Source: Phymatolithon calcareum (taxonomy: Eukaryota; Rhodophyta; Florideophyceae; Hapalidiales). Taken from it: a stretch of DNA of 64,000 nucleotides. The translations under genes and the position numbers were made by a program. The number at the start of each line of letters is the position of its first letter. Position 1 is the first letter of the stretch. Below are positions 42,137 to 51,795 of the stretch, in pieces. The notes beneath the pieces were generated by a model. That model saw only the letters and a program-made list of their open reading frames with translations, made no database searches and had not been told where the DNA came from. The stretch spans positions 2,418,001 to 2,482,000 of the forward strand of contig OZ345373.1 in assembly GCA_977006965.1 (NCBI GenBank), written 5' to 3'.

Positions 42137-42400
42137 TTTTTCCGTTTGCCCCTCAAAGACGATTGCCATCACGGCCATGAGCGAATATGGCACGGCACGG
42201 ATCCCGAGCTAAGTCTCCTTATTTTCCGGAAAATATGAGATACAGCGTTTTCCAACGCCTGGTGGGCATTCTGTGCGCTACGTGAGGCCAACGACGACCG
42301 GTACAACATTGTCCGTCAGACGTATGGCGGGCTTTTCCAACACAGATTAACCCTGGCGCGTCCTGATGAAGCCTTTTGAACATTCCGTGCGGTCGTATCG
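42100..42400 (+). pseudogene. PHL-family pseudogene, closest to PHL1
   Basis: Across changing frames the plus strand matches PHL1: LTVSTLTI then a stop, KFFFPF, KTIAITAM, a frameshift to ERIWHGTDPELSL, LIFRK, a stop, then FSNAWWAFCALREANDDRYN, LFQHRLT, ARPDEAF and a final stop. Order and spacing follow PHL1 (RIWQGTDPELGL, SNVWWAFCTLREANDD, HPDEAL). At least three stops and one or more frameshifts make it non-coding. The N-terminal part before the LTVST segment is missing and replaced by the inverted arm of the palindrome. Confidence 0.85.
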
Positions 42401-42600
42401 TGCGCATTCGTGTTACTCTTTATGCGAGCGCGGCCGAAAGTTTGTCACGTTGGGCTGCATGTCAGGACACAGATGCCGGCGCGTGACTCAAAGCCATTGC
42501 AGTAGTGATTTCATCAATGATGGCGTTCTCGGCGCCATGCAATTCGCGTTGGCCTATGTAGCGGGTGTTCACATGTTTGTAAATACTTGCGATCTCGGTG

Positions 42601-42656
42601 CTATGGATGGATGGAAATGAGTTTACTTCAAGCTCTCGTTGTCTTATTTGGCACCT
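42601..42656 (-). mobile_element. Retroposon 3' tail with ATCCATCC end, reverse orientation
   Basis: On the minus strand it reads AGGTGCCAAATAAGACAACG, GAGAGCTTGAAGTAAACTCA and ends in CCATCCATCC, matching 19862-19923. Confidence 0.6.
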
Positions 42657-43020
42657 GAGAGGTTTACCATAGCGCTAAATCGCGTTGCCTACATTTCTAC
42701 TTCGTCTCGGTGCTATGTAGCCCTGGTATTCAATATAACTTTCGCAGTTCGTCTCGGCATTGTTCAACCCAGTCTCCATGCTACAGCAGGCCGGTCGCGA
42801 TCGTGTATATTCCGTGATATCTGAGACAGTTTTGTTCGGATGACTCGTCGCAACGAACGGAAACGTGACAAGGTTCTATATTCAGGACTACAGATTGAAA
42901 GTGTCCACATGCCTACTTCCCTTGGAAGAGGTTAGCCCACACCTTCCTATTTTACAGCACATATTATTCAGTGTAATTTAGAATGACGGTGACGGCACGT
43001 GCAACTTTCATGTGAAGGCC
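42657..43020. other. Unassigned DNA
   Basis: No gene or repeat is recognised. Confidence 0.25.
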
Positions 43021-43093
43021 GGCTAAATATGCAACCAGACGCTTCTCAAAACGAAAATTTCGTCTTGAGAAGCGTCTTGTTGCATGTTTAGCC
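43021..43093. repeat. 73-bp hairpin, 36-base arms, one-base loop
   Basis: The arms 43021-43056 and 43058-43093 differ at three positions. The core GAGAAGCGTCT pairs perfectly with its inverse. It lies about 900 bp from the PHL-derived palindrome. No gene similarity is found for this arm in the window. Confidence 0.85.
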
Positions 43094-44652
43094 GCATAGT
43101 TAAAGCAGTAAACTTTTAATATACTGATTCGAGAACTTTCTCTTCTCAACTTCAATGCACTGCGCTTTTCCACCATGATCGTTTGCTACAATTTTTCTTC
43201 TTTTTTTGAATTTGGAATTCATTACACGCCCCCAGAAACACTCATGAGACTGCAAGGGAGATGCCAATTTTTCTTTTGCTGCCTCCCATTCTCTGGGACA
43301 ATCTCGTATCGATATTATTTTCGATACTGCATGTTCTTCCATGCTTACAAATGGCTCAAAACGGTGCGAATAATTTTCCTCGGTGTTCTCGACCATGACA
43401 CACCAAGACGACATATATTACAGTTCAAGCTTAACTACGAAAAGCGGTCCATTTTCTTTCTTGCTTTGTTCCTCCATCCACCATGGCAACATGTCAGTAC
43501 TCTTGTGTCAGCGTTAAGTTCATTCTATAACGCATCAGATCGTTTGTTCCATCGATAAATGCAACATAGCTTTCGCAATACATTACATGCTTTCAGGCTC
43601 ACTATCAAAAGAGACTCAGCTGTAGCTCTTGCTTTAGTTTCTATGCATGATACGGCATTCTCACGTAATGCTAACGCCCTAGGAAGGCTGATGGTGAGGT
43701 TCAGAACGTCTTGCTGGTTGGTTCGGACATCGATTTTCCCTCTCGGGTGATGTGCTCGACCAAAGCGGTCGTCCACTTAGTAATGCAGTAGGACAGGTGC
43801 TTCAAGATTGACGATTTGGCTTGAAGATGCCACTTTTTTTGGTTCCAGATCAGCGCCTGCTTGCTGGCAGGGTCGCAATCCGGTGTCTTCGTGTTTTGAC
43901 CCGATTTCGGCACTTCTTGCACTAACGATTGTCCTGTACATGTCGTTAGGGCGATCGTGGCTCTGCAACAGCGTTCAGAAATGAGGGGGACTTGCGACAA
44001 TGGGTGGCGTCCATGTGCCTGGCTGGGCTAGTGGGTTGTACAAAATTCCCGTTTCGGTGCTTGGTGCTCATGAAACGAGCAGGCGACGTGTGGGTTCCCG
44101 CAAAGTTTTGGTCCTGCATACGAGCAGGAGACTTCTCGTGATACGACCTTGCTGGTAGCTGGTGTTCAGTGGCATGCCCAAATCACAGATTGCTGCGTGA
44201 GATGTATAGCGTACTCCCAGAGTGGTCTTCCAAACATGCTACTTGCTTCACACTGGATGCCGTATCAGAACAATGCTACAGTAGACTTTTCACTGCTCAC
44301 AGTAGATTCCAAGATGACTAGTTCAGTTTTTACTGAGTAGAAAAACGCCAAGGCCCTCCAGCGTTTTGACTTTCTCGATCGTATATCCAACCGGGAGCCA
44401 CTATATTCTGGTCTAAAGGGACGGTCTCCGGCATAGGCATTTCCATGCTGATATCAATTCCACTGTCCTTGTCCAAGTCGCATTAGATGAGAACTGTTTG
44501 TGGCATCGATATTCTCTGCGCAATGCAACCGACAAGAACTTCGTGAGCAATTCACACATGTACGCAGCGCATTTACCTTTCCTACATAATGTACAGATTT
44601 TCATGAAAACGAAATAAACATGCGGCTAAGGACATGGGCCGAATAATTACTT
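43094..44652. other. Unassigned DNA
   Basis: No gene is recognised. The minus frame 43100-43414 has a protein-like composition but no known domain. Confidence 0.3.
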
Positions 44653-45305
44653 CTATGCACCTTCTGCCTCAGTTTTGGACGCAAACCGATTCTCAAACCG
44701 CGCTCTTCTTCCAACTTTCTTCGCTTGCGTTGGCTTTCCCGTAAAACTTTCGTGGGTCATGTAATCGACATCCAAAAACTTGGTAGTTACGCGCAACCCT
44801 GGACCAGGTTGCTGCCAGCAAACAGGCATGAAAACTGAGGCGCCGTTTGTGTAGACAACTCGAACGACATGCCTCATAGGATGCAGCCATGGCCGCATGA
44901 TGATTTTGCGCTCAACTTCCGATTGAACTTCTGGTAGATGCGACAAAAGCAAACTTATTTAGTTGTGTTAGTGCTGCTTTGAAAACGATGTCAATTGTTA
45001 GGCTCAGAGAATAATTCTTGCATCTCGCTCATGTAATTATCAGAGAGATTCCTACAGTACAAATTGTTTTCGTCATTGCCGCCATTCAAAATGACTTCCT
45101 TGCGCGCTTGGTGAGACATTCACATACCTTGTCCGATCTCACCGAAGTAGCAGGGGAATAGCACCACGAACACCCGATGATCTTGCGCGGGCTCGCTCGA
45201 CAGCTGTCGTCGCGGTGAACGAATGAATGAATCGCAGGCAGGCAATCGCAACTCCTGGATGCCAGAAATGAAGCAGATGGGCAACTGGGGAGCACAATAG
45301 TACAT
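44653..45305 (-). CDS. Probable mitochondrial ribosomal protein bL31m, two exons
   Basis: The model joins exon 1 (45305-45128) and exon 2 (44930-44653) across an intron at 44931-45127; the product is 151 aa. Exon 2 carries the bL31 pattern: LHPMRHVVRVVYTNG, an FTGK motif and GRRARFENRF, as in large-subunit protein L31 (...FYTGK...GR...F..R). Exon 2 has no ATG before its conserved part, which favours an upstream exon. The intron begins GTATGT, has ACTAAC about 37 bases before its CAG end, and is 197 bp. Exon 1 supplies a possible presequence with RSPRRQLSSE. An in-frame GTGAGA 15 bases earlier is an alternative donor. Without splicing, an 81-aa protein from the ATG at 44898 is the fallback. 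It is divergent from the carrier gene. Confidence 0.65.
44931..45127 (-). other. Spliceosomal intron in the bL31m gene (predicted)
   Basis: The donor is AAG|GTATGT and the acceptor CTACCAG|AAG, with branch-point-like ACTAAC at 44972-44967. The intron splits a codon after its first base and joins frames into an uninterrupted protein. Confidence 0.55.
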
Positions 45306-45593
45306 TTTGAAAAGATTGTCGCCGCGCGTGAATTGCGTGAGCCACGTGTAAATCCACTTGTCAAACCTATCAGTATGATCGATCTCCCGCGCATCAGCAA
45401 GTCAGATCAGTTGGCGCCTCGTGAGATACTGCGAACCCCTATGATACCCTGTACATTATTGAAACCGGTGCATGCATCCGATTTGCCGCGCAACGTAGAG
45501 GCGGGCCAGCCACGTCCATTCCCCTTGCTTGCACGTTCCGCACTCCCTCGTTCGTTTGTTCGATCATTCGCTCGCTCGCTTATCTTCTCCGCG

Positions 45594-46616
45594 ATGTCCA
45601 GTGGCGCAGTAACAGAGGGGACGCCCTCCCGGTCTGGGGCGCGCGCGCAGGTCGTGCGCGCGATGCAAAGCGTGCAAAACACAGTGACTTCCGCTCGTTT
45701 ACCGCTTCTCAACGGTGCACTGACGCGTTTCGGTGTTGTGCTAGCGTTATTCCCGCTCGATGTGGCGAAAACGCGAGCGCAGCTACGCACGGCGCACAGG
45801 ATTCCGAACCCATTATCGCTTCTGAAGGGACGCGGTCATTTGCTGAAGAATCAGATACATGTGTTCCGCGGTGCTCCGGCGGCCATGCTTGGAGTTGCTG
45901 GCGCCAGTGCGCTTTCCTACATTGTTTACACCTCATTGGCCAAATCGTCTCCTACGGCTACAGTGTCGACGAGCAGCTCTGCGGGACTGCCGGAGAAGAG
46001 GGAGTCGCGGAATATTCTCTTTCGCAATATCATCGCCGCGGAAATCGCCGCCGCGGCTTGGCTTGTCCCGCTTGAGAGCGCCAAGGTGCGCGTGCAGGTC
46101 GGTGTGCATTCAACGGTGCTTCGCGCGTTTCGAGCGTCGTTCAAAAGCCCCAAGGCGCTGTACTCTGGGTTTGGCGCGCATTTGGCGCGCGAACTTCCGA
46201 GTCGTATGCTGCAATTTGCTGCTGTGGCGCTTGTGGCTAAGGCTGTGACGCAGCTGGCGCCGGGGGAGCGCAAGGGGAAGTGGTCGGATGTTGTGGACAC
46301 GGCTGCTGCGGCGGGGGTTGTTGGCTTTGCTACTGCACCGTTGGATCTTGTGCGCACACGAGTGATGGCGCAGCGTGTGGGGCCTGGCGCGTTGCATTAC
46401 AATTTTCTTCACTGTGCGGTGGACGTGGTGCGGAAGGAGGGGGTGCCGGCACTTTTCCGTGGAATGGCGCCCAGGGTTGTGTATATGGCGCTGAGCGCTG
46501 GGCTTTTTATGGTTGGATTTGAGGCGACGGAACGGGCGCTCAAGGAGCGACAGTGGCTGTGGTATCGGCCAGACGTTTGGGTGGAGGATGTGAGGAAAAA
46601 TGGAAAGAAGGCTTGA
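45594..46616 (+). CDS. Mitochondrial carrier family (SLC25) transporter
   Basis: The 340-aa protein has three repeats, each with the carrier signature PX(D/E)XX(K/R): PLDVAK at residue 54, PLESAK at 159 and PLDLVR at 249. These are gating motifs of inner mitochondrial membrane (sometimes plastid or peroxisome) metabolite exchangers. Six membrane helices are expected, two per repeat. The second half of each repeat is less regular: the first loop is long and includes a Ser/Thr-rich stretch (about residues 120-140). The substrate cannot be told from the visible motifs. The ATG at 45594 gives the usual distance to the first signature; in-frame ATGs at 45375 and 45441 would add a basic N-terminus and are alternatives. 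It is a single exon. A (TGCCC)6 repeat lies just after the gene. Confidence 0.87.
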   Translation: MSSGAVTEGTPSRSGARAQVVRAMQSVQNTVTSARLPLLNGALTRFGVVLALFPLDVAKTRAQLRTAHRIPNPLSLLKGRGHLLKNQIHVFRGAPAAMLGVAGASALSYIVYTSLAKSSPTATVSTSSSAGLPEKRESRNILFRNIIAAEIAAAAWLVPLESAKVRVQVGVHSTVLRAFRASFKSPKALYSGFGAHLARELPSRMLQFAAVALVAKAVTQLAPGERKGKWSDVVDTAAAAGVVGFATAPLDLVRTRVMAQRVGPGALHYNFLHCAVDVVRKEGVPALFRGMAPRVVYMALSAGLFMVGFEATERALKERQWLWYRPDVWVEDVRKNGKKA

Positions 46617-46695
46617 GACAATTGAAGGAAGATGGAAGGTTGATGATTGATTTATTGAGATGAGATATTTGGCATTTTCGTAGTGCCGTTTGCTT

Positions 46696-46725
46696 TGCCC
46701 TGCCCTGCCCTGCCCTGCCCTGCCC
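46696..46725 (+). repeat. (TGCCC)6 microsatellite
   Basis: Six perfect five-base units lie 80 bp after the carrier stop codon, probably in its 3' untranslated region. Confidence 0.9.
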
Positions 46726-47043
46726 TGCTCAGTGAGTGGTTTTGTACTGTTTTTTGTTGCCGATTCTTTCATTCATTGCCACTACCCCGGAAGTTATACT
46801 TTCTGACGCTCGGGAGCTGTACCACGTACTATTCAGTAGTACTCTCTATGACGACATAAGTAAATAAGATTTTTTTACAGTGGATCATGAATCTCGTTTT
46901 GCACCTCCACTATCATAGCAGCTACGAGCAGGTACTGTAGGGGCTAATGTCAGGGCTGGGCTAACCACTGGGCTAACCTCATCCGTTGGTTGCCCTACCT
47001 TCAAGTCCTGCGCACGCTCCATTCATTGCGCAGCTCGCCCACC

Positions 47044-47883
47044 ATGCCCACCTCTACGAACACGACCATGGCACCGGCGTTCAGTATCTCCCTCCCGCAC
47101 GCGGCTACAGTCCGCCGGCGCGCATGTTGTACAGCGTCATCGCCTGGAGAACCGTCCTTACCTTCAAATTACAATGACATCCGCGCCCGCACGACGCGCG
47201 CGATTGCAGCAGCATGCGTAGCCGGCGTGAATCTTCAAGAAGTTCAGTTTCCGCCTGTGCCGAACATGGCAACAGCCGCCCTGAACGAACTCCTGGACGC
47301 AAACCGCTCATTTACAAAGTCGCTACTACTTCAATTGCGAGTCTCGCTCCCTGACCGTTCCCCTGCCGCCCTTTTCCCGGATGCCGACGAGGTGAACCTT
47401 GCCATGTCGGCATGGCGGGAAGGATTGCCGGCACCAACACATGCACTCGACGATCCGCCGAAAGGACTCGACTTGGCGGTCTCCGTGAACCCGGGTTTCA
47501 ATGTCTCCGAATGGTTTGCACTTGAGGAGGTTGATGCGAAAACGTTGGTCATTCTCAACGCAGATTTGGATCGTGTTCGAAGTGGTTATTATCCTCGAAT
47601 TTTCTATCCCCGCTTGTTCGATGCGAAGAAACGATTTCTTGAAAACTTTACGGAGGTGTTTTATTACAAAAATCTTCCTGATGGTGGCGCACTACTGCGC
47701 GAGTTTCCGGGCCCTTGGATGATTTTCTATCGCCCGCTTCCTCCTACTGGACAACAGAAGGGAAGATCACCAACGCCAAGCATCATTTGGCAGGGCGAAG
47801 AGCGCCCTACTTTCAAAGACGTGCAGGCAATGCTGAGAAAAACGCGTACAGAGGACCAGGTGCTTCGGGCTTCTCAGCGGTAA
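47044..47883 (+). CDS. DUF1995 / LPA3-like protein, probably plastid-targeted
   Basis: The 279-aa protein has the DUF1995 hallmark LVILNADLDRVRSGYYP (residues 168-184) followed by FYPRL, an aromatic VFYYKNL segment, GG.LLREFPGPW and a Gln/Glu-rich end. An early VQFPP segment and the FPDADEVNLA stretch also fit. DUF1995 proteins occur in cyanobacteria and plastids; plant relatives include LPA3, which acts in photosystem II assembly. The exact job of this member is not known. The first 40 residues are rich in Ser, Thr, Ala and Arg with hydrophobic patches, as in transit peptides. The start is the first in-frame ATG, in a good ACCATG context. It is a single exon. The next gene, a thioesterase, follows after 470 bp. 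Confidence 0.83.
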   Translation: MPTSTNTTMAPAFSISLPHAATVRRRACCTASSPGEPSLPSNYNDIRARTTRAIAAACVAGVNLQEVQFPPVPNMATAALNELLDANRSFTKSLLLQLRVSLPDRSPAALFPDADEVNLAMSAWREGLPAPTHALDDPPKGLDLAVSVNPGFNVSEWFALEEVDAKTLVILNADLDRVRSGYYPRIFYPRLFDAKKRFLENFTEVFYYKNLPDGGALLREFPGPWMIFYRPLPPTGQQKGRSPTPSIIWQGEERPTFKDVQAMLRKTRTEDQVLRASQR

Positions 47884-48349
47884 CAGCGCTGGCTGGCGAT
47901 GTCGCTTCGGGTCTCCAGGCATGACAGACCAATGGTTGAGCTAACATCCCTCGCAGCGTGTCTTGTTCTCGTAACTGGCCGTCTGAGATCTTAAGTGCAG
48001 TGCTGCGCTTGAGGAAACATGCAAAGCTGTATGCTATGGCACGACTTTTTCGGCAGGACGTTAACTCGCATGCTTATCTTTCATTTGTTTACACAGTCTA
48101 CAAAGTGACCAGAATGAAGTGACGTTCTCTTTCCTTATTGAAGAATCATTGCACTCGGGATGTCTTTTGCGGCAGATTGATTTTGATGCGGATTTTCTTC
48201 CGCTAAAGGGAACTTGCTCGAATTGACACCAACTGGAGTGAGAGGGCATCACTCCTGACCGTACACGTGGAACACTTGGACCACTATTGCCTTTTCGATC
48301 TCGCCCATTCACGCCCTATTGAAAGAGAAGCAGTTGCAACATTAGGGTC
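47884..48349. other. Spacer between the DUF1995 and thioesterase genes
   Basis: No gene is seen. It holds the 3' end of the DUF1995 transcript and the promoter of the thioesterase. An in-frame TGA at 48320 limits the next gene. Confidence 0.35.
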
Positions 48350-49053
48350 ATGTTGCACAATCGCGTCGCTTTCGCCGCCACTCCAGTCGGGCGGCCATCG
48401 ACGCTTCGAAGAGATGTCGCCACGGCCTGCGCACAGAACGGCCCGGCACGGCAGTTCACGCTCGGCAAGACGGTGATGCCCGCGGACACCGATTACGTAA
48501 GTGCTTCATATCGTGTGTAGTCGTAGTAGTAGTATAGCCATCCACCATTGGATTCGTTCTGACAGCGCAATGCACACAGAGCGGCGCACTCTGGCACGGT
48601 GCCTATGTGCGCTATCTTGAGGAAGCACGTGTGGAATATCTGTCTTGGCTCGGCGTGGACTACGGCGCGCTGGTGCGCGAATCGCGTATCGAACTGGTTG
48701 TAGCCCAGCTCGCGCTGCGCTATCGACAACCGGGCCGACTCGGAGACCGGGTCACCGTGTCTGTGCAACTGGACGAAGCGGGCAGCAGGGGCGTTCGACT
48801 CCCGCTGCGGAGCACGATGGTGCGAGTGCCGGACGGGGCGGTACTCGCCGAAGCTGATGTGGTTCTCGCGCCGGTTTCGGTGGATGATGGGAAGCTTTTG
48901 CGACGCATGCCGCCGCTGGTGCGTGATGCATTACGAGGCGCCGGTGATCGTGCGTCAAATGCAGTGGAGGACGATGCCGATAGTGTGGCACAGAATGGAG
49001 TGGCCCGGTTGGGGGAATCGAGCAGCGTTGCTGGTCTCGGACGAAACAGGTGA
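48350..49053 (+). CDS. Hotdog-fold acyl-CoA/ACP thioesterase (4HBT/YbgC-like), two exons
   Basis: The model joins exon 1 (48350-48496) and exon 2 (48580-49053) into 206 aa. Splicing creates the 4HBT active-site motif DTDYSGALWHG (catalytic Asp probably D48, H55), followed by RYLEEARVEYL, a helix typical of YbgC-type thioesterases, then LRYRQPGRLGDRVTV. These enzymes hydrolyse acyl or aroyl thioesters; in cyanobacteria a related enzyme acts on 1,4-dihydroxy-2-naphthoyl-CoA in phylloquinone synthesis, but the substrate here is unknown. The ATG at 48350 is the first after an in-frame stop. The first 30 residues are basic and Ala/Thr/Ser-rich, suggesting an organelle transit peptide. The C-terminal 45 residues are low-complexity. 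Confidence 0.8.
48497..48579 (+). other. Spliceosomal intron in the thioesterase gene (predicted)
   Basis: The 83-bp intron starts GTAAGT and ends CACACAG. It contains in-frame stops, and its removal joins TAC to AGC in phase zero, reconstituting the DTDY|SG motif. No strong branch point is apparent. Confidence 0.8.
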
Positions 49054-50435
49054 TACTGGGAAACGGTCACAATTTTTGAAAATGGCGTTGGTCATGTAGT
49101 GTGTGGATGCCATTCTAGTGGTCTATTTGATGAGCTGGTGGCTGAGCTCGATTCAATGTACTTGTTACCTTCCTCAGGGGGGCAAAACTAGTTGGGAATG
49201 GCTCCCTGCCTTCAAAGTCCGAGCAGCATCTCACACATAGAACATCACATGGACAAGCAATGCGCATCACGAATAAATAAACAGCATTCTGTTCCACTGT
49301 GTCTTTCTGGTTGCTTGCGAGAAAACAAGGACGAAGCATACGTCTGTGCTAGCACGGACACTCACAACGTGCTTCCTTGTTTCACGAAAAGTGCCGGCCC
49401 ACAAACTCGTGAAAGTGGATCATCCACTCTCTGTGCGCACTATGTTAGTAAAGTGTAGATCGGTCCATACTCACCACAATGATGTCAATAAGCCCCAAAG
49501 TTCCAATTTAAGCACACGATCAGCTCCGTCCTGAGCATCTCGGCAAGCGCAAGGCTTTTACACAGGAAAATGCAATGGTAGCCCGTGTGTACAAGTATCC
49601 ATACTTGCCATTAATCAGCAGGAATGGAAGTCACTTGGTCATGTACTACAGAAAACAACTGGACTGCAATAAGGGTAACCATGGAGACTATAACGGGCGT
49701 TGATTTGCCAAGGTTTTGCCGGCAACGACGCTGCTCCAATCTACATGATATCGTCCGTTTACTACGGGTCTGCCGTGGAGGTCAACGCCTTCTACTCCGA
49801 TACGGAATATAAGCACTCTGGCTTCCTCCTCGAGGATGAGAACGTTCCCTTGTCCTGCACTGTGAATGACTGCTAGTCTGGAGTCCTGACCAGTTCCCCA
49901 TAAAAAGCCGTTTTGTGAAGGCGCTCTACAGGAGACCATGTCATACGACGTCCTTGCTTCATTTCTTGTTGCGCATCTTCATCAGAGTGACTTAGTCTTT
50001 GTATAAGCAGAGCCTCAGACGGACGTGCACGGAAAATCATGCTTGGTGCTGACGATACTTTTAACACTCAATTTTGGAAAAAACGAGGTCTTTTTTGCCG
50101 TTTTTGGTACGGTAGAGAAAGCCAAGTTGAGAACCGAAGGAGAGTTTCACTTGGAAAGCACATGAATAGAAATAGACGGGACTGGAGAGTAATATGTTAA
50201 GATATTCTTTGGACATGGACGTCGAGAGCAGGGATGTGAACCGGTCAACAAAAGAAAGTTGGCAGGAAATGACGGTCGTTCCAAAGTTGGAAGGCTTCCA
50301 GAACAGATAAACTTGAGTTGACCAATTAGAACGCTCTGGATGTGGCCAACACTCAGGCTATCATAAGTACGAGTCCCTTCAAAGCCTCTCGTTATCATCG
50401 CGATGAACAAAAATTGTTTTGTAGACGGCGAGCTT
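49054..50435. other. Unassigned DNA
   Basis: No gene is recognised. Open frames on both strands are short. Confidence 0.3.
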
Positions 50436-50495
50436 GTAAGAAACTTGTATTTTCAATGCACGTCTAGACGTGCATTGAAAATACAAGTTTCTTAC
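50436..50495. repeat. 60-bp perfect palindrome
   Basis: Two 30-base arms meet with no loop at the centre TCTAGA. No mismatch is seen. The arms include ACTTGTATTTTCAATGCACG. No gene similarity is found. Confidence 0.92.
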
Positions 50496-51423
50496 ATAAA
50501 TGATCACTTTTGTAGCCTTTTTTAATCATACTCGAACTTGAATTTAAGAGTGCACGAGTTGTGCTAATAGGCTTAACGCTTCTCTCTTTCTCCGAACAAG
50601 GAGCAAATTGTACTCGGAATCTATTCAATAAAAAGTTTCTAGATTCGTCCGAAAGAAAAGGCAGTAGTGAATGCTGACTTGCGAAAAAGACAAAGACCGC
50701 CTTTACTTGCGAACTGCGCTCAAGACTGTTTCTTGAGATTTTTTTGCTATTACCATTTGCAGGAATAGACACCATGGTCAACATGTAAAATGTCGGCAGA
50801 TCTAGGGATGCCACAGTGACCTATGGCTGGAAGCAGGATGCAGGCGGTAGCCTAATTTACAGCGTTTTTGCCAGTTTGCTCATTTGTACTTTTCGTGAAG
50901 CCGGCGTTTGCAGACTGGGAGGAAACCGCGTACGTTTGATGGCCGCCCGCGTTGTTCTGCGGCGGAGTTGAACTGAGTAATATGAAGTACAGTGCACAAA
51001 CTGTGTGTCAAATACAGAAAATAAGTTTGATGCGATCGTTCAGACAGAGGAATGCTCGCCTGGACGACGCGAAAGCCGCTCCATTTGCACGGAATATTCA
51101 AACCATCCAAGATGTTTGCAATAAATTGTCTTTTGTGCTTGCTTTACTTTCGTAATACTATATTGCCTGAGAGAAAGTGATTTCTAACGCTGTCTACAGA
51201 ATGCCGAAAGAGTCAGAACCAACAAATGAATAAGAACAGGGCTCCTTCATCCGCACTGGACAAGTCACTGGTAGCGTGAACATGGTACCATGCGGTAGCG
51301 TGTAATATAACTAGACTGGATGCATGCGTCATCATCAGGTAACCGACTTGATGAGGAGAGCGCCAAGTGCATAAGCTCTTTGACAGCATGGGACGGTTGG
51401 GTTACAGGTAATCAACAATGATC
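50496..51423. other. Unassigned DNA
   Basis: 3' flank of PHL5. No gene is recognised. Confidence 0.3.
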
Positions 51424-51795
51424 TCACGTATTCAAGGCTTCTTTGATGGCCTTGAACGCAAGATCTGGCTTGTCGGTAAATACGACAACGCGCGAAAAGT
51501 TGCGGTAGCGAACCTGTATTGCGAGCATGTTGCGGCGCGAGCGGACAGGACGTCCAAAAAGGGAGCGCAATTTGCTGAACAAGTCACCGCTCAGAACACG
51601 TTCTCGCCAAGTGAGCTTAAGATCGCGATCGAGCCCGCGCCATACGCGCACGATATTGTCCATCGATATGACCTTTGGTTCGACAAAAGGGAAGAGTTTT
51701 TCGATCAGGAGCAAGGACGGCATGACTTTTATGCTGTGGTCCCAGTAGAGAATCTCGTCAAAGACCAGTGTGTCGTGAAAACTGACCCACACCAT
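51424..51795 (-). CDS. PHL-family small protein (PHL5)
   Basis: The 123-aa protein starts at the ATG at 51795, matching the start of PHL4. It keeps DTLVFDEILYWD, PFVEPKVIS, IVRVWRGLDRDLKL, a WRERV.SG stretch, a Leu-rich turn and a C-terminal helix AFKAIKEAL, but many otherwise invariant residues differ (RYRDRF-type YRD is YWD, FRVGV is FSRVVV, and the LGISRDF segment is reduced to LFGRPVR). It is therefore the most diverged of the PHL2-4 branch, yet the frame is intact. In contrast with the others it carries several extra Arg residues. Function is unknown. It lies alone in a gene-poor region. Confidence 0.58.
   Translation of the reverse strand: MVWVSFHDTLVFDEILYWDHSIKVMPSLLLIEKLFPFVEPKVISMDNIVRVWRGLDRDLKLTWRERVLSGDLFSKLRSLFGRPVRSRRNMLAIQVRYRNFSRVVVFTDKPDLAFKAIKEALNT

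Noticed and set aside
45333-45593. N-terminal extension of the mitochondrial carrier
   Set aside because: It opens at a TTG, is not carrier-like, and the ATG at 45594 gives the normal family length; ATGs at 45375 and 45441 cannot be fully excluded.
46696-46725. (TGCCC)6 as a telomere-like or functional array
   Set aside because: Only six units, inside a probable 3' untranslated region; an ordinary microsatellite.
48607-49053. Thioesterase as a single-exon 148-aa gene starting at 48607
   Set aside because: The position is a GTG inside the conserved motif; the intron model restores the full active site and an ATG.
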